Shown: piece after piece, positions 16,702-24,918 of the stretch | Position numbering within the stretch: the first letter of the stretch is position 1 | Layout: each line of letters begins with the position of its first letter | From: an uncultured Bacteroidota bacterium | Lineage (GTDB): Bacteria > Bacteroidota > Bacteroidia > Bacteroidales > FEN-979 | Assembly: GCA_937900965.1 (NCBI GenBank) | Contig: CALCGJ010000290.1 | Location: 1-43,959 of the forward strand | Length of the DNA: 43,959 bases | Direction: 5' to 3' | The notes under the pieces: model-generated | Databases searched by the model: none | Told to the model about the DNA's origin: nothing | The model's input: only the letters and a program-made list of their open reading frames with translations | Position numbers and translations under genes: made by a program

Positions 16702-17798
16702 GATGTTTTTCCCTGGAATCGTTTCATCAGGCGTCCTTTCACGTAAAATTCGGCAAGTGCATTCAGGCTGAAGGTGAAGACGAACAGCAGCGAACCGATG
16801 AGGAACAACACGCCGTAGTGCGTATCACCGAAAACCACCTCGGCCATCTCTGCGCCAATTGTTGCCGCAAGCGTTCGTACCGACTCGAAAGGATTGGCTG
16901 AGATCAGAGCTGCATTACCTGTTGCCATAAGAGCAATCATGGTTTCGCCGAACACCCGTCCTATTCCCAGCAGGATTGCTGCGAAGATTCCCGGTGTTGC
17001 TGCAGGTAGAGTAACAAAAAGAGCTGTCTGCCATTTCGTTGCGCCCAAAGCGAGACTAGCCTCTTTGTAGGAGCCCGGGATGGCAGTCAGGGCATCCTCT
17101 GTAATCGTGAAGATGATCGGGATAGCTGCCAAGCCCATTGCAATGCCCCCAACGAAAGCATTCAGTCGTGTTTCATAACCAAAGAGGTCCTGTAATACAG
17201 TTGCCATCACCATCAGTGCAAAAAATCCAACCACAACCGACGGGAACCCAGCCAGCAACTCTATAGCCGGCTTAATCCATTCACGAAGCCAGGTTGGAGC
17301 AAATGCGGCCGAAAATAAAGCAGCCAGGATGGCAATCGGTGCTGCAAACAGGATTGAAATAATGGTGATCTTTATCGTACCAACAAAAAGCGGGATCAAG
17401 CCGTATCGTGGATTGGATGAGACCGGATACCATTCATCGCCAAGCAGATCCTTTACTGTAACCCGCTCATCTTCTGAAGCTGTTCCTTCCGTTCCGTAAT
17501 CCCGGTTCCCCATCAGGGAGCTATCCAGTTCAATCCCGTAAACCTCCGGCTGAAGGTTCTCCTCTTCCGGTTCAGCGAACACACCGTACTGCTCAGGTAC
17601 AAGCTCTTCGCTGCTGGTGACAGATGACTTTTCAGGTTGTTGAAAAACGGGGAGAGTCTCACGAAAGACGAAGAAAAAGATCAGGACAATGATGGTAATG
17701 GAGAGAAAAGCAACACCGGAAATGATCCGCTGAGAAAGGTATTCAGATAGCCTGAACCTCTTTCTCATCGTCTCTTTGGTAAATCCTTTCTGATTCAT
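16698..17798 (-). CDS. pstC: Phosphate ABC transporter permease PstC, with long periplasmic insert
   Basis: A 366-residue permease, longer than the usual ~300-330. TM1 (residues ~27-49) is followed by a ~75-residue acidic insert (SSEELVPEQYGVFAEPEEEN...) before the first conserved helix (PLFVGTIKITIISILFAAP). The rest is standard: AGFPSVVVGFFALMV, the EAA loop [18 protein letters not shown], and GRVFGETMIALMATGNAA. The insert would lie in the periplasm, where PstS docks; a role in PstS contact is conceivable but unproven. A YGTEG.. DEWYP segment at its end resembles the extended PstC form seen in other Bacteroidota as far as I recall. It starts 2 bp after the pstS stop. Confidence 0.95.
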   Translation of the reverse strand: MNQKGFTKETMRKRFRLSEYLSQRIISGVAFLSITIIVLIFFFVFRETLPVFQQPEKSSVTSSEELVPEQYGVFAEPEEENLQPEVYGIELDSSLMGNRDYGTEGTASEDERVTVKDLLGDEWYPVSSNPRYGLIPLFVGTIKITIISILFAAPIAILAALFSAAFAPTWLREWIKPAIELLAGFPSVVVGFFALMVMATVLQDLFGYETRLNAFVGGIAMGLAAIPIIFTITEDALTAIPGSYKEASLALGATKWQTALFVTLPAATPGIFAAILLGIGRVFGETMIALMATGNAALISANPFESVRTLAATIGAEMAEVVFGDTHYGVLFLIGSLLFVFTFSLNALAEFYVKGRLMKRFQGKTS

Positions 17799-17800
17799 TC

Positions 17801-18640
17801 CTATCTGACCGGGAAGTACCCGACCTCAGTTACCATTTGTTGGCCTGCAGGGGAAAGAATCCAGTCTATGAACTCCTTGGTCTCGCCGGTAGGACGAATT
17901 GCAGTGTACATGTAAAGGTACCTGCTGATCGGATAGAGCCCTTTCTTGATATTCTCTGCATTGGCCTCATATCCGGGACTATCAGCATCTTTTTTAACCT
18001 TGCAGATCTTGATGCCTTCGGCATATGCTGCACCACCATATCCGATCCCATTCGGATCTTTCAACACCGCATTAACAACGGCAGCAGTCCCAGGAAGCGT
18101 CTGGCAACTTGGTGCATAATCTCCTTTCACCACCTCCTCCTGGAAGAAGACATAGGTGCCGGAGCTGTTCTCGCGACCATAGAGTTTGATAGGTGCATCC
18201 TTGCCGCCTACCTGTTTCCAGTTGGTTACTCTGCCGGAAAAAATGTCAGCCAGTTGCTGAACTGAAAGCGCATTTACACCATTTGCCTTGTTGAGGTAAA
18301 CGGTGATCCCGTCTTTGGCACAAGGGATCTCAATTCCATTGGTATTGTATTTCTGTTTGATCTTTTCGATTTCCGATTTTTTCATCGGACGGCTGGCGTT
18401 ACAGATATCGGTAGCTCCATTGATCAAGGCAGCGATTCCGGTTCCGGATCCTCCTCCCGTTACCTGAATGATGATGTCGGGATGACTTTTCATGAATACT
18501 TCAGCCCACTTCTGGGATAAGATCACCATGGTGTCGGATCCTTTTACGGTTACTTTTTTCTGGGCAGGGGCAAATGCCACCCCAGCTATGGCAATCATTG
18601 CGATGGCCAGAATTTTGATAATTTTTCTTGAGTTTTTCAT
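17801..18640 (-). CDS. pstS: Periplasmic phosphate-binding protein PstS
   Basis: A 279-residue binding protein from ATG 18640. The signal peptide (KIIKILAIAMIAIAGVAFAPA) has no lipobox cysteine, so it is probably soluble in the periplasm. Phosphate-contacting loops of the PBP-like family are visible: KGSDTMVILSQ, TGGGSGTGIAALINGATDI and GRENSSGTYVFFQ. Length fits the short PstS-2/SphX-like type. It delivers phosphate to PstCA. A GC-rich hairpin separates it from the porin gene upstream; I see no separate promoter, so it is probably transcribed from the porin promoter. Confidence 0.96.
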   Translation of the reverse strand: MKNSRKIIKILAIAMIAIAGVAFAPAQKKVTVKGSDTMVILSQKWAEVFMKSHPDIIIQVTGGGSGTGIAALINGATDICNASRPMKKSEIEKIKQKYNTNGIEIPCAKDGITVYLNKANGVNALSVQQLADIFSGRVTNWKQVGGKDAPIKLYGRENSSGTYVFFQEEVVKGDYAPSCQTLPGTAAVVNAVLKDPNGIGYGGAAYAEGIKICKVKKDADSPGYEANAENIKKGLYPISRYLYMYTAIRPTGETKEFIDWILSPAGQQMVTEVGYFPVR

Positions 18641-18654
18641 TGTTTGTTTATTTA

Positions 18655-18701
18655 TGACCCCTCCCCCAGCCCCTCCCCTTAAAGGGGATGGGAGGGTGGG
18701 T
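18655..18701. repeat. GC-rich inverted repeat between porin and pstS
   Basis: The run ACCCCTCCCCCAGCCCCTCCCC is followed by TTAAA and a G-rich complement. The core TCCCC-TTAAA-GGGGA (18674-18688) is perfect, and outer C-rich and G-rich arms extend the stem with mismatches. No T-tract follows on the minus strand, so it looks like an RNA-stabilising or intercistronic element rather than a full terminator. It would sit just after the porin stop codon in the pst mRNA. Confidence 0.55.
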
Positions 18702-18705
18702 ATGA

Positions 18706-20223
18706 TTAAAATTTGGCCTGTAAACGCAGGGTAAATATATTTTGAGGGAATACCCTGTTATAGTCGTTGTAAACTGTCATGTCGTTTACATCATATTTTT
18801 TTACCAGGTTAGAGTTGCCTGATGCATCCACACCCACTTTTTCATTGATTGGCATCTCGTAGGCGACCTGGATACGCAGATTTTTTGTAAAGAAATAGTT
18901 CCACGCAAAGGTCAACGTATGAAATGTAATGTCAGAGCTTCCGCTCTTTAACGAATTATCTGTAATATTCTCAGTCGTCTCATTGAACAGAATTACAGGA
19001 CTGGTTCCGTCAATAATAGTGGTGTTTGTGTTGATATCTGAAGAGTTGGCATCATAACCAACTACACCAATCTGTTTGCCTGAAAGTTTGGTATTCGGAT
19101 CGTAGAAATCCCAGCGGAAAGCGAACTGATTCCGCTTGCCTATATTCTTTATCAGGTAAACATAACCACCCATGAAATTCCGCCTGATAGTTGGTTTAAT
19201 TTCATTGGTATTGGTTATCATGGAGGTCAGGGTAAGGGTATCATTGTCAAGGCTGAATTGAGAATCCTCAAAGGAAAAGGTGCCAACAGCGCCTGAATAA
19301 CTATTGATCCCCATCAGGTATTCTGCCCGTATCTCCAACCCACCCAATACATCCATATACAGCTGCATCTCCCCACCAAACCAGTTACGGGTCACACTCT
19401 CTCCAACCCCTACGTTCTTATCCAGGGTATAATCACTATTCAGAAGGGTTGTGGAATTAGATTTCTGCCAGCCGAAGTAGCCGCTTGCCCCAATGTTAAG
19501 CTTACCAAAGCCTCCCAGTTTAAAACCATATGTTACACGGGTCATAAGATCCTTGAAGGGATCGAAATCGACAGCCCAGAGATTGACATTGGCTCCATAT
19601 ATATCATCAATGACCTTAAACGTGTTTCCATTCAGAACGGCCAGTTGCACTTTTAATGGAAATTCTGGTGGAGTTATTTCCAGTTTTACACCAATGCCTC
19701 TTTCTCCGGGATATAACTGCCTGATCACACGGGACCTCTCCGGTACTTCCCGTTTACTGGAGGAATATTCCACCGCGAAATTAGGTCTGTTAAACTGTCC
19801 GGCCCATAGAGAAAAAGTCTTGATCCATGGATCATGTAATTCTACATAAGCGTCCCTTAACACTGTTCCCGTTACAGTGAAATTCGGCTGCAACACAAAA
19901 ATTACCTCTTCAATGGGTTGGTATTTTATTTTGATCCGTGCCCGGCGAACGAGGAACGTATTATTCGGATAGATGGCAGGGTTCTCATAGTGGAGCCATT
20001 GGGCCTGAATGTATCCGGATAACTTTATTTTAGTAATTTTCTCCAGGTTGTTCTCAGCTGTGGCTAACCGCTCTTCAAATCCTTCAACCTTATCGTGGAA
20101 GTTGATTTCTTCTCTCTTCAAAGAGTCGTTTACCTCTTGTGAATAAATTTTTTCTGTTGATAAAAAGGTGGCAAGAGATACCATGACCACCAAAATCAGT
20201 TTGCTTTGTAATTTCTTAATCAT
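18706..20223 (-). CDS. Phosphate-selective porin, OprP/OprO type
   Basis: A 505-residue outer-membrane protein from ATG 20223 (MIKKLQSKLILVVMVSLATF); the track start at 20268 precedes the promoter element and is wrong. A signal peptide is followed by a short coiled coil (EGFEERLATAENNLEKI) as in trimeric OprP-type porins, then the barrel begins with KLSGYIQAQWLHYE. Typical strands and loops of the porin_O_P family follow (RRARIKIKYQP, WAGQFNRPNFAVEYSSSKRE, PGERGIGVKLE) and the protein ends in RLQAKF with the terminal phenylalanine used by the BAM complex. It heads the pst operon, which supports phosphate or polyphosphate as substrate. Confidence 0.92.
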   Translation of the reverse strand: MIKKLQSKLILVVMVSLATFLSTEKIYSQEVNDSLKREEINFHDKVEGFEERLATAENNLEKITKIKLSGYIQAQWLHYENPAIYPNNTFLVRRARIKIKYQPIEEVIFVLQPNFTVTGTVLRDAYVELHDPWIKTFSLWAGQFNRPNFAVEYSSSKREVPERSRVIRQLYPGERGIGVKLEITPPEFPLKVQLAVLNGNTFKVIDDIYGANVNLWAVDFDPFKDLMTRVTYGFKLGGFGKLNIGASGYFGWQKSNSTTLLNSDYTLDKNVGVGESVTRNWFGGEMQLYMDVLGGLEIRAEYLMGINSYSGAVGTFSFEDSQFSLDNDTLTLTSMITNTNEIKPTIRRNFMGGYVYLIKNIGKRNQFAFRWDFYDPNTKLSGKQIGVVGYDANSSDINTNTTIIDGTSPVILFNETTENITDNSLKSGSSDITFHTLTFAWNYFFTKNLRIQVAYEMPINEKVGVDASGNSNLVKKYDVNDMTVYNDYNRVFPQNIFTLRLQAKF

Positions 20224-20245
20224 CTTTTCAGGTTTTTTGTTGCCG

Positions 20246-20312
20246 CAAAAATAGCACAAGGATTCCACCTGAAAGTTACGGAGATATTACCTTAATATTA
20301 AATAATTGTTAA
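20246..20312 (-). promoter_or_regulatory. Pho-box-like 11-bp repeat array and promoter of the pst operon
   Basis: On the minus strand four consecutive 11-mers begin with the same word: TTAACAATTAT, TTAATATTAAG, GTAATATCTCC, GTAACTTTCAG (20312-20269). A TATTTTTG -7 element follows 15 bp later (20253-20246), about 22 bp before the ATG. PhoB/OmpR-type activators bind 11-bp direct repeats that replace the -35/-33 element, which is the layout here; no TTTG -33 box is present. The sequence is seen; assignment to PhoB is inferred from the gene content. Confidence 0.65.
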
Positions 20313-20313
20313 C

Positions 20314-20346
20314 AAAAAAGAGGCTGTCTCAAAACACCGGGACAGC
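20314..20346 (-). terminator. Hairpin with T-tract, terminator-like on the minus strand
   Basis: GCTGTCCC and GAGACAGC form an 8-bp stem (one G-T pair) with an 8-nt loop, followed on the minus strand by CTCTTTTTT. No minus-strand gene ends just upstream, so it may insulate the pst promoter from antisense transcription. The word GAGGCTGTCTCAAAA also resembles the end of some insertion sequences, so an IS remnant is an alternative. Confidence 0.45.
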
Positions 20347-20508
20347 ATCTTTCCCTGTAAGTGTATTGTTTACACATGGTATTGATTATTAGCCTTTTTT
20401 ATTTGTTTCAGGGTTGATTGTAATACTTCTTTCGTAATTTTAACGATCCAACAATGTTATTCAAAATACCTAAAAATATAGTACTTTTAAAATCTGTGCC
20501 CGACTCAA

Positions 20509-20952
20509 ATGAAGATAATTAGAACGATTGATATCCTGTTGGTTGAAGATAACCCAAATGATGCAGAGCTCACCCTTCTTGCTCTGAATTCCAACAATCT
20601 GGCAAATAATATTCAGGTTATCAGAGATGGTGAAGAGGCCCTGGATTTTCTTTTCAGACGGGGTGAGTTTGCCGGCAGAGAAAGATTCGATTTGCCCCGT
20701 CTGATTCTTCTTGACCTGAAATTACCTAAAGTAAGTGGTATTGAGGTACTTGAGCAGATCAAATCCGATGATCTTTTCAAGCTTGTCCCGGTTGTGGTAT
20801 TAACCACTTCAAAGGAGGAACGTGACATAGTTCAGAGTTATCACCTGGGAGTAAATAGTTATATTGTGAAACCAGTTGACTATCAGATATTTATTAAAAT
20901 AATTACTGAAATAAGTCAATACTGGCTTTCCGTTAATGAGTTACCCAATTAA
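20509..20952 (+). CDS. Single-domain response regulator, Rcp1 type
   Basis: A 147-residue stand-alone receiver with no output domain. The acidic pocket is LLVEDNPND, the phosphoacceptor is in LILLDLKLPKVSG (D at about residue 68), the switch threonine is in VVLTTSKEE and the lysine in SYIVKPVDY. The NPNDAELTLLAL start and the long GEFAGRERFDLPRLILLDL loop are typical of Rcp1-like regulators that accept phosphoryl groups from phytochrome-type or hybrid kinases. It precedes a hybrid kinase by 11 bp and is probably its partner. Confidence 0.93.
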   Translation: MKIIRTIDILLVEDNPNDAELTLLALNSNNLANNIQVIRDGEEALDFLFRRGEFAGRERFDLPRLILLDLKLPKVSGIEVLEQIKSDDLFKLVPVVVLTTSKEERDIVQSYHLGVNSYIVKPVDYQIFIKIITEISQYWLSVNELPN

Positions 20953-20963
20953 TTGGCAATGTA

Positions 20964-22901
20964 ATGCAAGCACCTATAAAAATATTGTTACTTGAAGACT
21001 TTCCGCCTGATGTAGAACTTATCGAACGGGAACTAATAAAAGCCGGTATTAAATTCAACAGTAAGCATGTCGATAACAAGGCCGATTTCATTGAGGCAAT
21101 TCAGAAGTTCCTCCCCGATCTTATCATTTCTGATTACAGTCTTCCACAATACGACGGATTATCAGCTATCCGGGATCTTCGGGCACTTTCTCCCGGAACT
21201 CCGATCATCATCGTCACGGGCTCATTAGATGAAGAGACAGCTGCCGACACGATTAAATCAGGAGCCTGGGATTATGTAGTGAAAGAACGGCTATACCGGC
21301 TACCTTCAGCCGTAAACCAGGCTTTAAAACTCAAACAAGAGATTGAAAGCAAAATCTCAGTCGAAAAAGCCCTCCAGCAAACCGAAGATGAATATGAGAC
21401 CCTTCGGAACAATATACCACTTGCAATCTATCGGGCCACAGTTGAAGGTAAGTTGCTGTATGCAAATCCATCCTTCTGGTCGATGTTCGGATATGAAAGC
21501 ATTGAAGAGGTGATGATAAAACCCATGATCGAACATTACCTCCATCCTGAAGACCGCGGCAGGTTGATGGGAAAACTCGTAGAAGAGAAAGTCGTCAGGG
21601 ATTTTGAGATTGCGTTTTTACGCAAAGATGGCTCAACGTTCTGGGGCTCTGTATATGGCAGAGCTCTGTTTAATGAACAAGGAGACCATATATTCCAGGA
21701 TGGCATCATCATGGATGTCTCGGAGCTGAAACAGACTCACAAGGAATTAATCTCAGCCAAGGAGAGAGCCGAAGAATCGGACAATCTCAAGACAGCGTTC
21801 CTCGCGAACATGTCCCACGAAATTCGCACTCCCATGAACGCCATCCTTGGATTTTCCGAATTACTGCTTGATCCATATTACTCAAAGGAGGATGTCACAT
21901 GGTTTGTAAGTCTGATCCATAAAAACGGCAAGTCCCTGATTACTATAATCAACGACATCATTGAAGTGGCTAAAATAGAAGCCGGGATCTTACAGATTGA
22001 AAAGTCTTATTGCTCATTGGACACAATCTTCAGAGAACTCTACGAAACGTTCCGGGGAGATATGAGTAAAAAAGGACTTACCGAAATAGATTTCTCATAT
22101 ACTGCACCGGAAGAGCCCGGACTCAGGATATATACCGATCCCAACAGGTTGAAGCAAATCCTGAGGAACCTTCTGAGCAATGCCTTTAAATTCACGGAGC
22201 ACGGCCGTATTGAATTTGGCGCTCAGGTAGTTGGCGCTAATATAACGTTCTTTGTTAAGGATTCCGGCCTGGGAATTCCCGAAGATAAATTTGAGATAAT
22301 CTTTGACCGTTTTCGCCAGGTTGACGACTCACATACACGGGAATTTGGAGGGACCGGCATCGGCCTCACCATAGCTAAAAACCTGGTAGAGCGACTGGAT
22401 GGCACTATCTGGGTAGAATCCGATTTATATAAAGGGTCTGAGTTTTATTTCAAACTCCCTTTCCAACCGGAAACACAGGGCGAGAGCGAAATAAAAGACA
22501 TTCCAACTTCCGGGAAGCCTGCTGTTCAGGAAAATTGGGCTACGAAAACTATTCTTATTGTAGAGGATGTGGAGTCAAACTATATGTACCTTGAAACCGT
22601 ACTGAAGAAGACAAAAGCAAATATTCTCTGGGCAGACAGCGGGCAAAAGGCTCTTGATTATATCAGAACCACCCCTGAAATCGACATTGTACTTATGGAC
22701 ATCCAGCTGCCTGATCTCAACGGACTGGACGCCACCCGGCAGATTAAAGAGATGCGGCCTGAACTTACCGTGATAGCCCAGACCGCATTTGCGTTATCTA
22801 CAGATGAGGAGATGGTATACAACGCAGGCTGTGATGGTTACCTCACAAAACCGATCACAAAGAAAAACCTCATGTCCTGTCTTTCAACCTATTTACATTA
22901 A
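20964..22901 (+). CDS. Hybrid histidine kinase, REC-PAS-HisKA-HATPase-REC
   Basis: A 645-residue cytoplasmic kinase. Order of domains: receiver (~5-120, D57 in LIISDYSLPQYDG); PAS (~142-260; YATVEGKLLYANPSFWSMFGY-like start and FQDGIIMDVSELK end); HisKA with its histidine near 285 ([20 protein letters not shown]); HATPase (NLLSNAFKFTEHG, DSGLGIPED, GGTGIGLTIAKNL); and a C-terminal receiver (~525-645, D in IVLMDIQLPDLNG). No membrane segment. It forms a two-gene unit with the preceding single-domain regulator, so phosphoryl transfer among three receivers is likely. The input is unknown; the first receiver and the PAS domain are the sensory candidates. Confidence 0.92.
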   Translation: MQAPIKILLLEDFPPDVELIERELIKAGIKFNSKHVDNKADFIEAIQKFLPDLIISDYSLPQYDGLSAIRDLRALSPGTPIIIVTGSLDEETAADTIKSGAWDYVVKERLYRLPSAVNQALKLKQEIESKISVEKALQQTEDEYETLRNNIPLAIYRATVEGKLLYANPSFWSMFGYESIEEVMIKPMIEHYLHPEDRGRLMGKLVEEKVVRDFEIAFLRKDGSTFWGSVYGRALFNEQGDHIFQDGIIMDVSELKQTHKELISAKERAEESDNLKTAFLANMSHEIRTPMNAILGFSELLLDPYYSKEDVTWFVSLIHKNGKSLITIINDIIEVAKIEAGILQIEKSYCSLDTIFRELYETFRGDMSKKGLTEIDFSYTAPEEPGLRIYTDPNRLKQILRNLLSNAFKFTEHGRIEFGAQVVGANITFFVKDSGLGIPEDKFEIIFDRFRQVDDSHTREFGGTGIGLTIAKNLVERLDGTIWVESDLYKGSEFYFKLPFQPETQGESEIKDIPTSGKPAVQENWATKTILIVEDVESNYMYLETVLKKTKANILWADSGQKALDYIRTTPEIDIVLMDIQLPDLNGLDATRQIKEMRPELTVIAQTAFALSTDEEMVYNAGCDGYLTKPITKKNLMSCLSTYLH

Positions 22902-22947
22902 TTACATCACCTTGTTAATAAAGAAGGTATTAAAGACTCTTGAGAAA

Positions 22948-23589
22948 TTACTTCTTTGCTTTTCTGCTTACGATGGCCAAAATAATAATACCAACTGGAA
23001 GTAAAAGAAGAGAAAGTTCCCAAAAAGCTACATTGATAAAGGTCACCACCGTTGCCAGAACAGCAACCAGGGGCTCCACGATCATCTCACCGTTTATAGC
23101 TTTGACCTGGCCTCTTGTTACCTCCTTGTATATCAACCGATTGTTTTTGGAGGCATAATACCATCCCAGGAAACCAAACAATCCGATGAAGAACATGTCG
23201 ATATTGAAAAAGAGCTGAACATAGAAATCGTTGCCAAATTGCATGCTCAGGGCATTGGGGTAAGGAGCGAGGGCGATAAAAAAGAGGTAGATAATATTGA
23301 TCCAGGTATAGGTGTTGTCCACCTTAACAATGTATTTCGACTGGTTTGCATTGGTATACCAGTAAAGTGCCATAAACAGAAACACCAGGAATGCCGTAAA
23401 GAGTTCAGACGCTCTTTCTATTACAAATGCCTCAGGATCAATCTCATAGTCAGCCCAGAATGCAGTGTTATTGAATGTCAGCATCCCTGAGATGATAAAC
23501 AATACCATAGATACTGCAAACACAATGTCGGTGATCCGGTGCAGCCTCTCCGGTGTTTGAATTATTGAATGTTGCTTTTCTTTATTCAT
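22948..23589 (-). CDS. TMEM175-like (DUF1211) membrane protein, divergent
   Basis: A 213-residue protein with six hydrophobic segments. The N-terminal RLHRITDIVFAVSMVLFI is in register with the R-x3-FSD-x2-FAI signature of bacterial TMEM175 potassium channels, but FSD is replaced by ITD. A polytopic layout and a helix-6 region rich in LLLPVG complete the resemblance. Family members are potassium-permeable channels in the inner membrane; the altered motif, which in TMEM175 stabilises the pore helix, leaves conductance uncertain. It lies 18 bp downstream of a START-domain gene on the same strand and faces the hybrid kinase tail to tail. A second, more canonical homologue is at 30229..30861. Confidence 0.72.
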   Translation of the reverse strand: MNKEKQHSIIQTPERLHRITDIVFAVSMVLFIISGMLTFNNTAFWADYEIDPEAFVIERASELFTAFLVFLFMALYWYTNANQSKYIVKVDNTYTWINIIYLFFIALAPYPNALSMQFGNDFYVQLFFNIDMFFIGLFGFLGWYYASKNNRLIYKEVTRGQVKAINGEMIVEPLVAVLATVVTFINVAFWELSLLLLPVGIIILAIVSRKAKK

Positions 23590-23607
23590 ATTGTTGGATT
23601 TAGGAAA

Positions 23608-24216
23608 TCAGGAACCAATTGGCAACTCTACCCGTTTTTTAACTTCCCGCATAAGGTTTAAAGGAGTATCTGTAATAACCATGTTATACAGCCAGGCCGG
23701 GACAATGCCTCCCGGATCAACAAATCCCTCCAGGGTAAGACGTTTCATCCCGTCAGTAAGTGGTTCAATGGTCCATCGCTGCCAATAATTCTTTATCCTG
23801 ATAGCATCGGGGTTATCCGGAATCACATCCAGCAATGGTACGGCGTAGATTATTTTTTTCCCGGTTATTGAATCTATTGTAACACGCGCATCCGCGCATA
23901 AATCACGATCCTGAAGAGGCCAGGGTACATTGTAAATCAGGTAATACTGAGTACGTACATTTTCTTCATGAGAAATTACCTGGAGCTCGCTGATGTCATC
24001 ATCCCACCAATCGAAATTCTTTACATTCCCAACCACAGTTCCAATCATCTCCATAGTGGAGTAAACTTCCATTACCCCTTTGAAGGACTTCAAGGGGCTG
24101 CCCTCATCTTTCCGTGTATAGATTTTAATTCCATCCCGTTCTTTAATAAACTCCCAGGGTTGTGCAAAGAGATGAGGTGTAACCAACAAGCAGAATAATA
24201 TATAAAATGTCCGCAC
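23608..24216 (-). CDS. Secreted START/SRPBCC lipid-binding domain protein
   Basis: A 202-residue protein starting at GTG 24216 (MRTFYILFCLLVTPHLFAQ); no ATG start is available upstream in frame, and the signal peptide supports this start. The mature part matches bacterial START-domain proteins: PWEFIKERDGIKIYTRK near the start, VGNVKNFDWWDDD, VPWPLQDRDLC and a final MREVKKRVELP. Proteins of this type are periplasmic and presumed to bind a hydrophobic ligand; no substrate is known. Probably cotranscribed with the TMEM175-like gene. A related gene at 39402..39926 keeps the PWPMPDNDLVHR motif. Confidence 0.8.
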   Translation of the reverse strand: MRTFYILFCLLVTPHLFAQPWEFIKERDGIKIYTRKDEGSPLKSFKGVMEVYSTMEMIGTVVGNVKNFDWWDDDISELQVISHEENVRTQYYLIYNVPWPLQDRDLCADARVTIDSITGKKIIYAVPLLDVIPDNPDAIRIKNYWQRWTIEPLTDGMKRLTLEGFVDPGGIVPAWLYNMVITDTPLNLMREVKKRVELPIGS

Positions 24217-24348
24217 AGCAATGGTACTTTTGAGTCAGAAAATTTTATACAAAGTAACAGTAAAATTTTAAAAACTTATAATTCGTAATATCCCTATTTT
24301 TACTTTTCGTGATTTTCAACGTATTGATTTAAGAGACGGAAAAACCAT

Positions 24349-24918
24349 ATGCAAGAAAAGCTGCAGGAAATCATTCCACGTATCATTAAAGGAGATCAGG
24401 AGGCATTCCGGAGTGTAGTAGAGCATTATCAGCACCCTGCATTTACGCTAGCATTCCGGATTATTGGTGATGAGGAAGAGGCAAAAGATGCTGTTCAGGA
24501 GGGCTTTATTAAAATATGGCAACGCATAGAAAGTTACAAACCATTCCACAAATTCTCTTCCTGGATGTTCCGGATCATGGCTAACTGTGCCATCGACAAA
24601 GTGAGGAAAATCAGGCGCCGGAATGAAGTGACTATGGAGGAGGTTTCGGGAAAACTGCAAAAAATCTATTCCGGTGACCCTGATGTCACTATGGATAATA
24701 AAGAGATGGCCCGAATGATCAGAATACTGGCCGGCAGACTTCCTGAGAAACAGCAACTCGTCTTTATCCTGAGGGATATCCAGGGGATGGAATCACCTGA
24801 AGTTCAGGATATCCTGGGTATCTCTGAAACCAGGGTAAAAAGTAACCTTCATCACGCCCGGAAGTCAATCCGTGAAAAAATTGACCGGATATTTTTACTT
24901 GAAAGGAGTCGGCTATGA
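24349..24918 (+). CDS. ECF-type RNA polymerase sigma factor
   Basis: A 189-residue sigma factor. Region 2 spans ~25-95 (FRSVVEHYQHPAFTLAFRI, then DEEEAKDAVQEGFIKIWQ for core binding and FSSWMFRIMANCAIDKVRK for -10 recognition); region 4 spans ~120-180 (LPEKQQLVFILRDIQGMESPEVQDILGISETRVKSNL-type helix-turn-helix). No regulatory C-terminal extension. Its stop overlaps the next start by 4 bp, and that gene in turn overlaps a lipoprotein gene, so the three products are translationally coupled. The membrane protein next to it is the likely anti-sigma factor. Confidence 0.95.
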   Translation: MQEKLQEIIPRIIKGDQEAFRSVVEHYQHPAFTLAFRIIGDEEEAKDAVQEGFIKIWQRIESYKPFHKFSSWMFRIMANCAIDKVRKIRRRNEVTMEEVSGKLQKIYSGDPDVTMDNKEMARMIRILAGRLPEKQQLVFILRDIQGMESPEVQDILGISETRVKSNLHHARKSIREKIDRIFLLERSRL

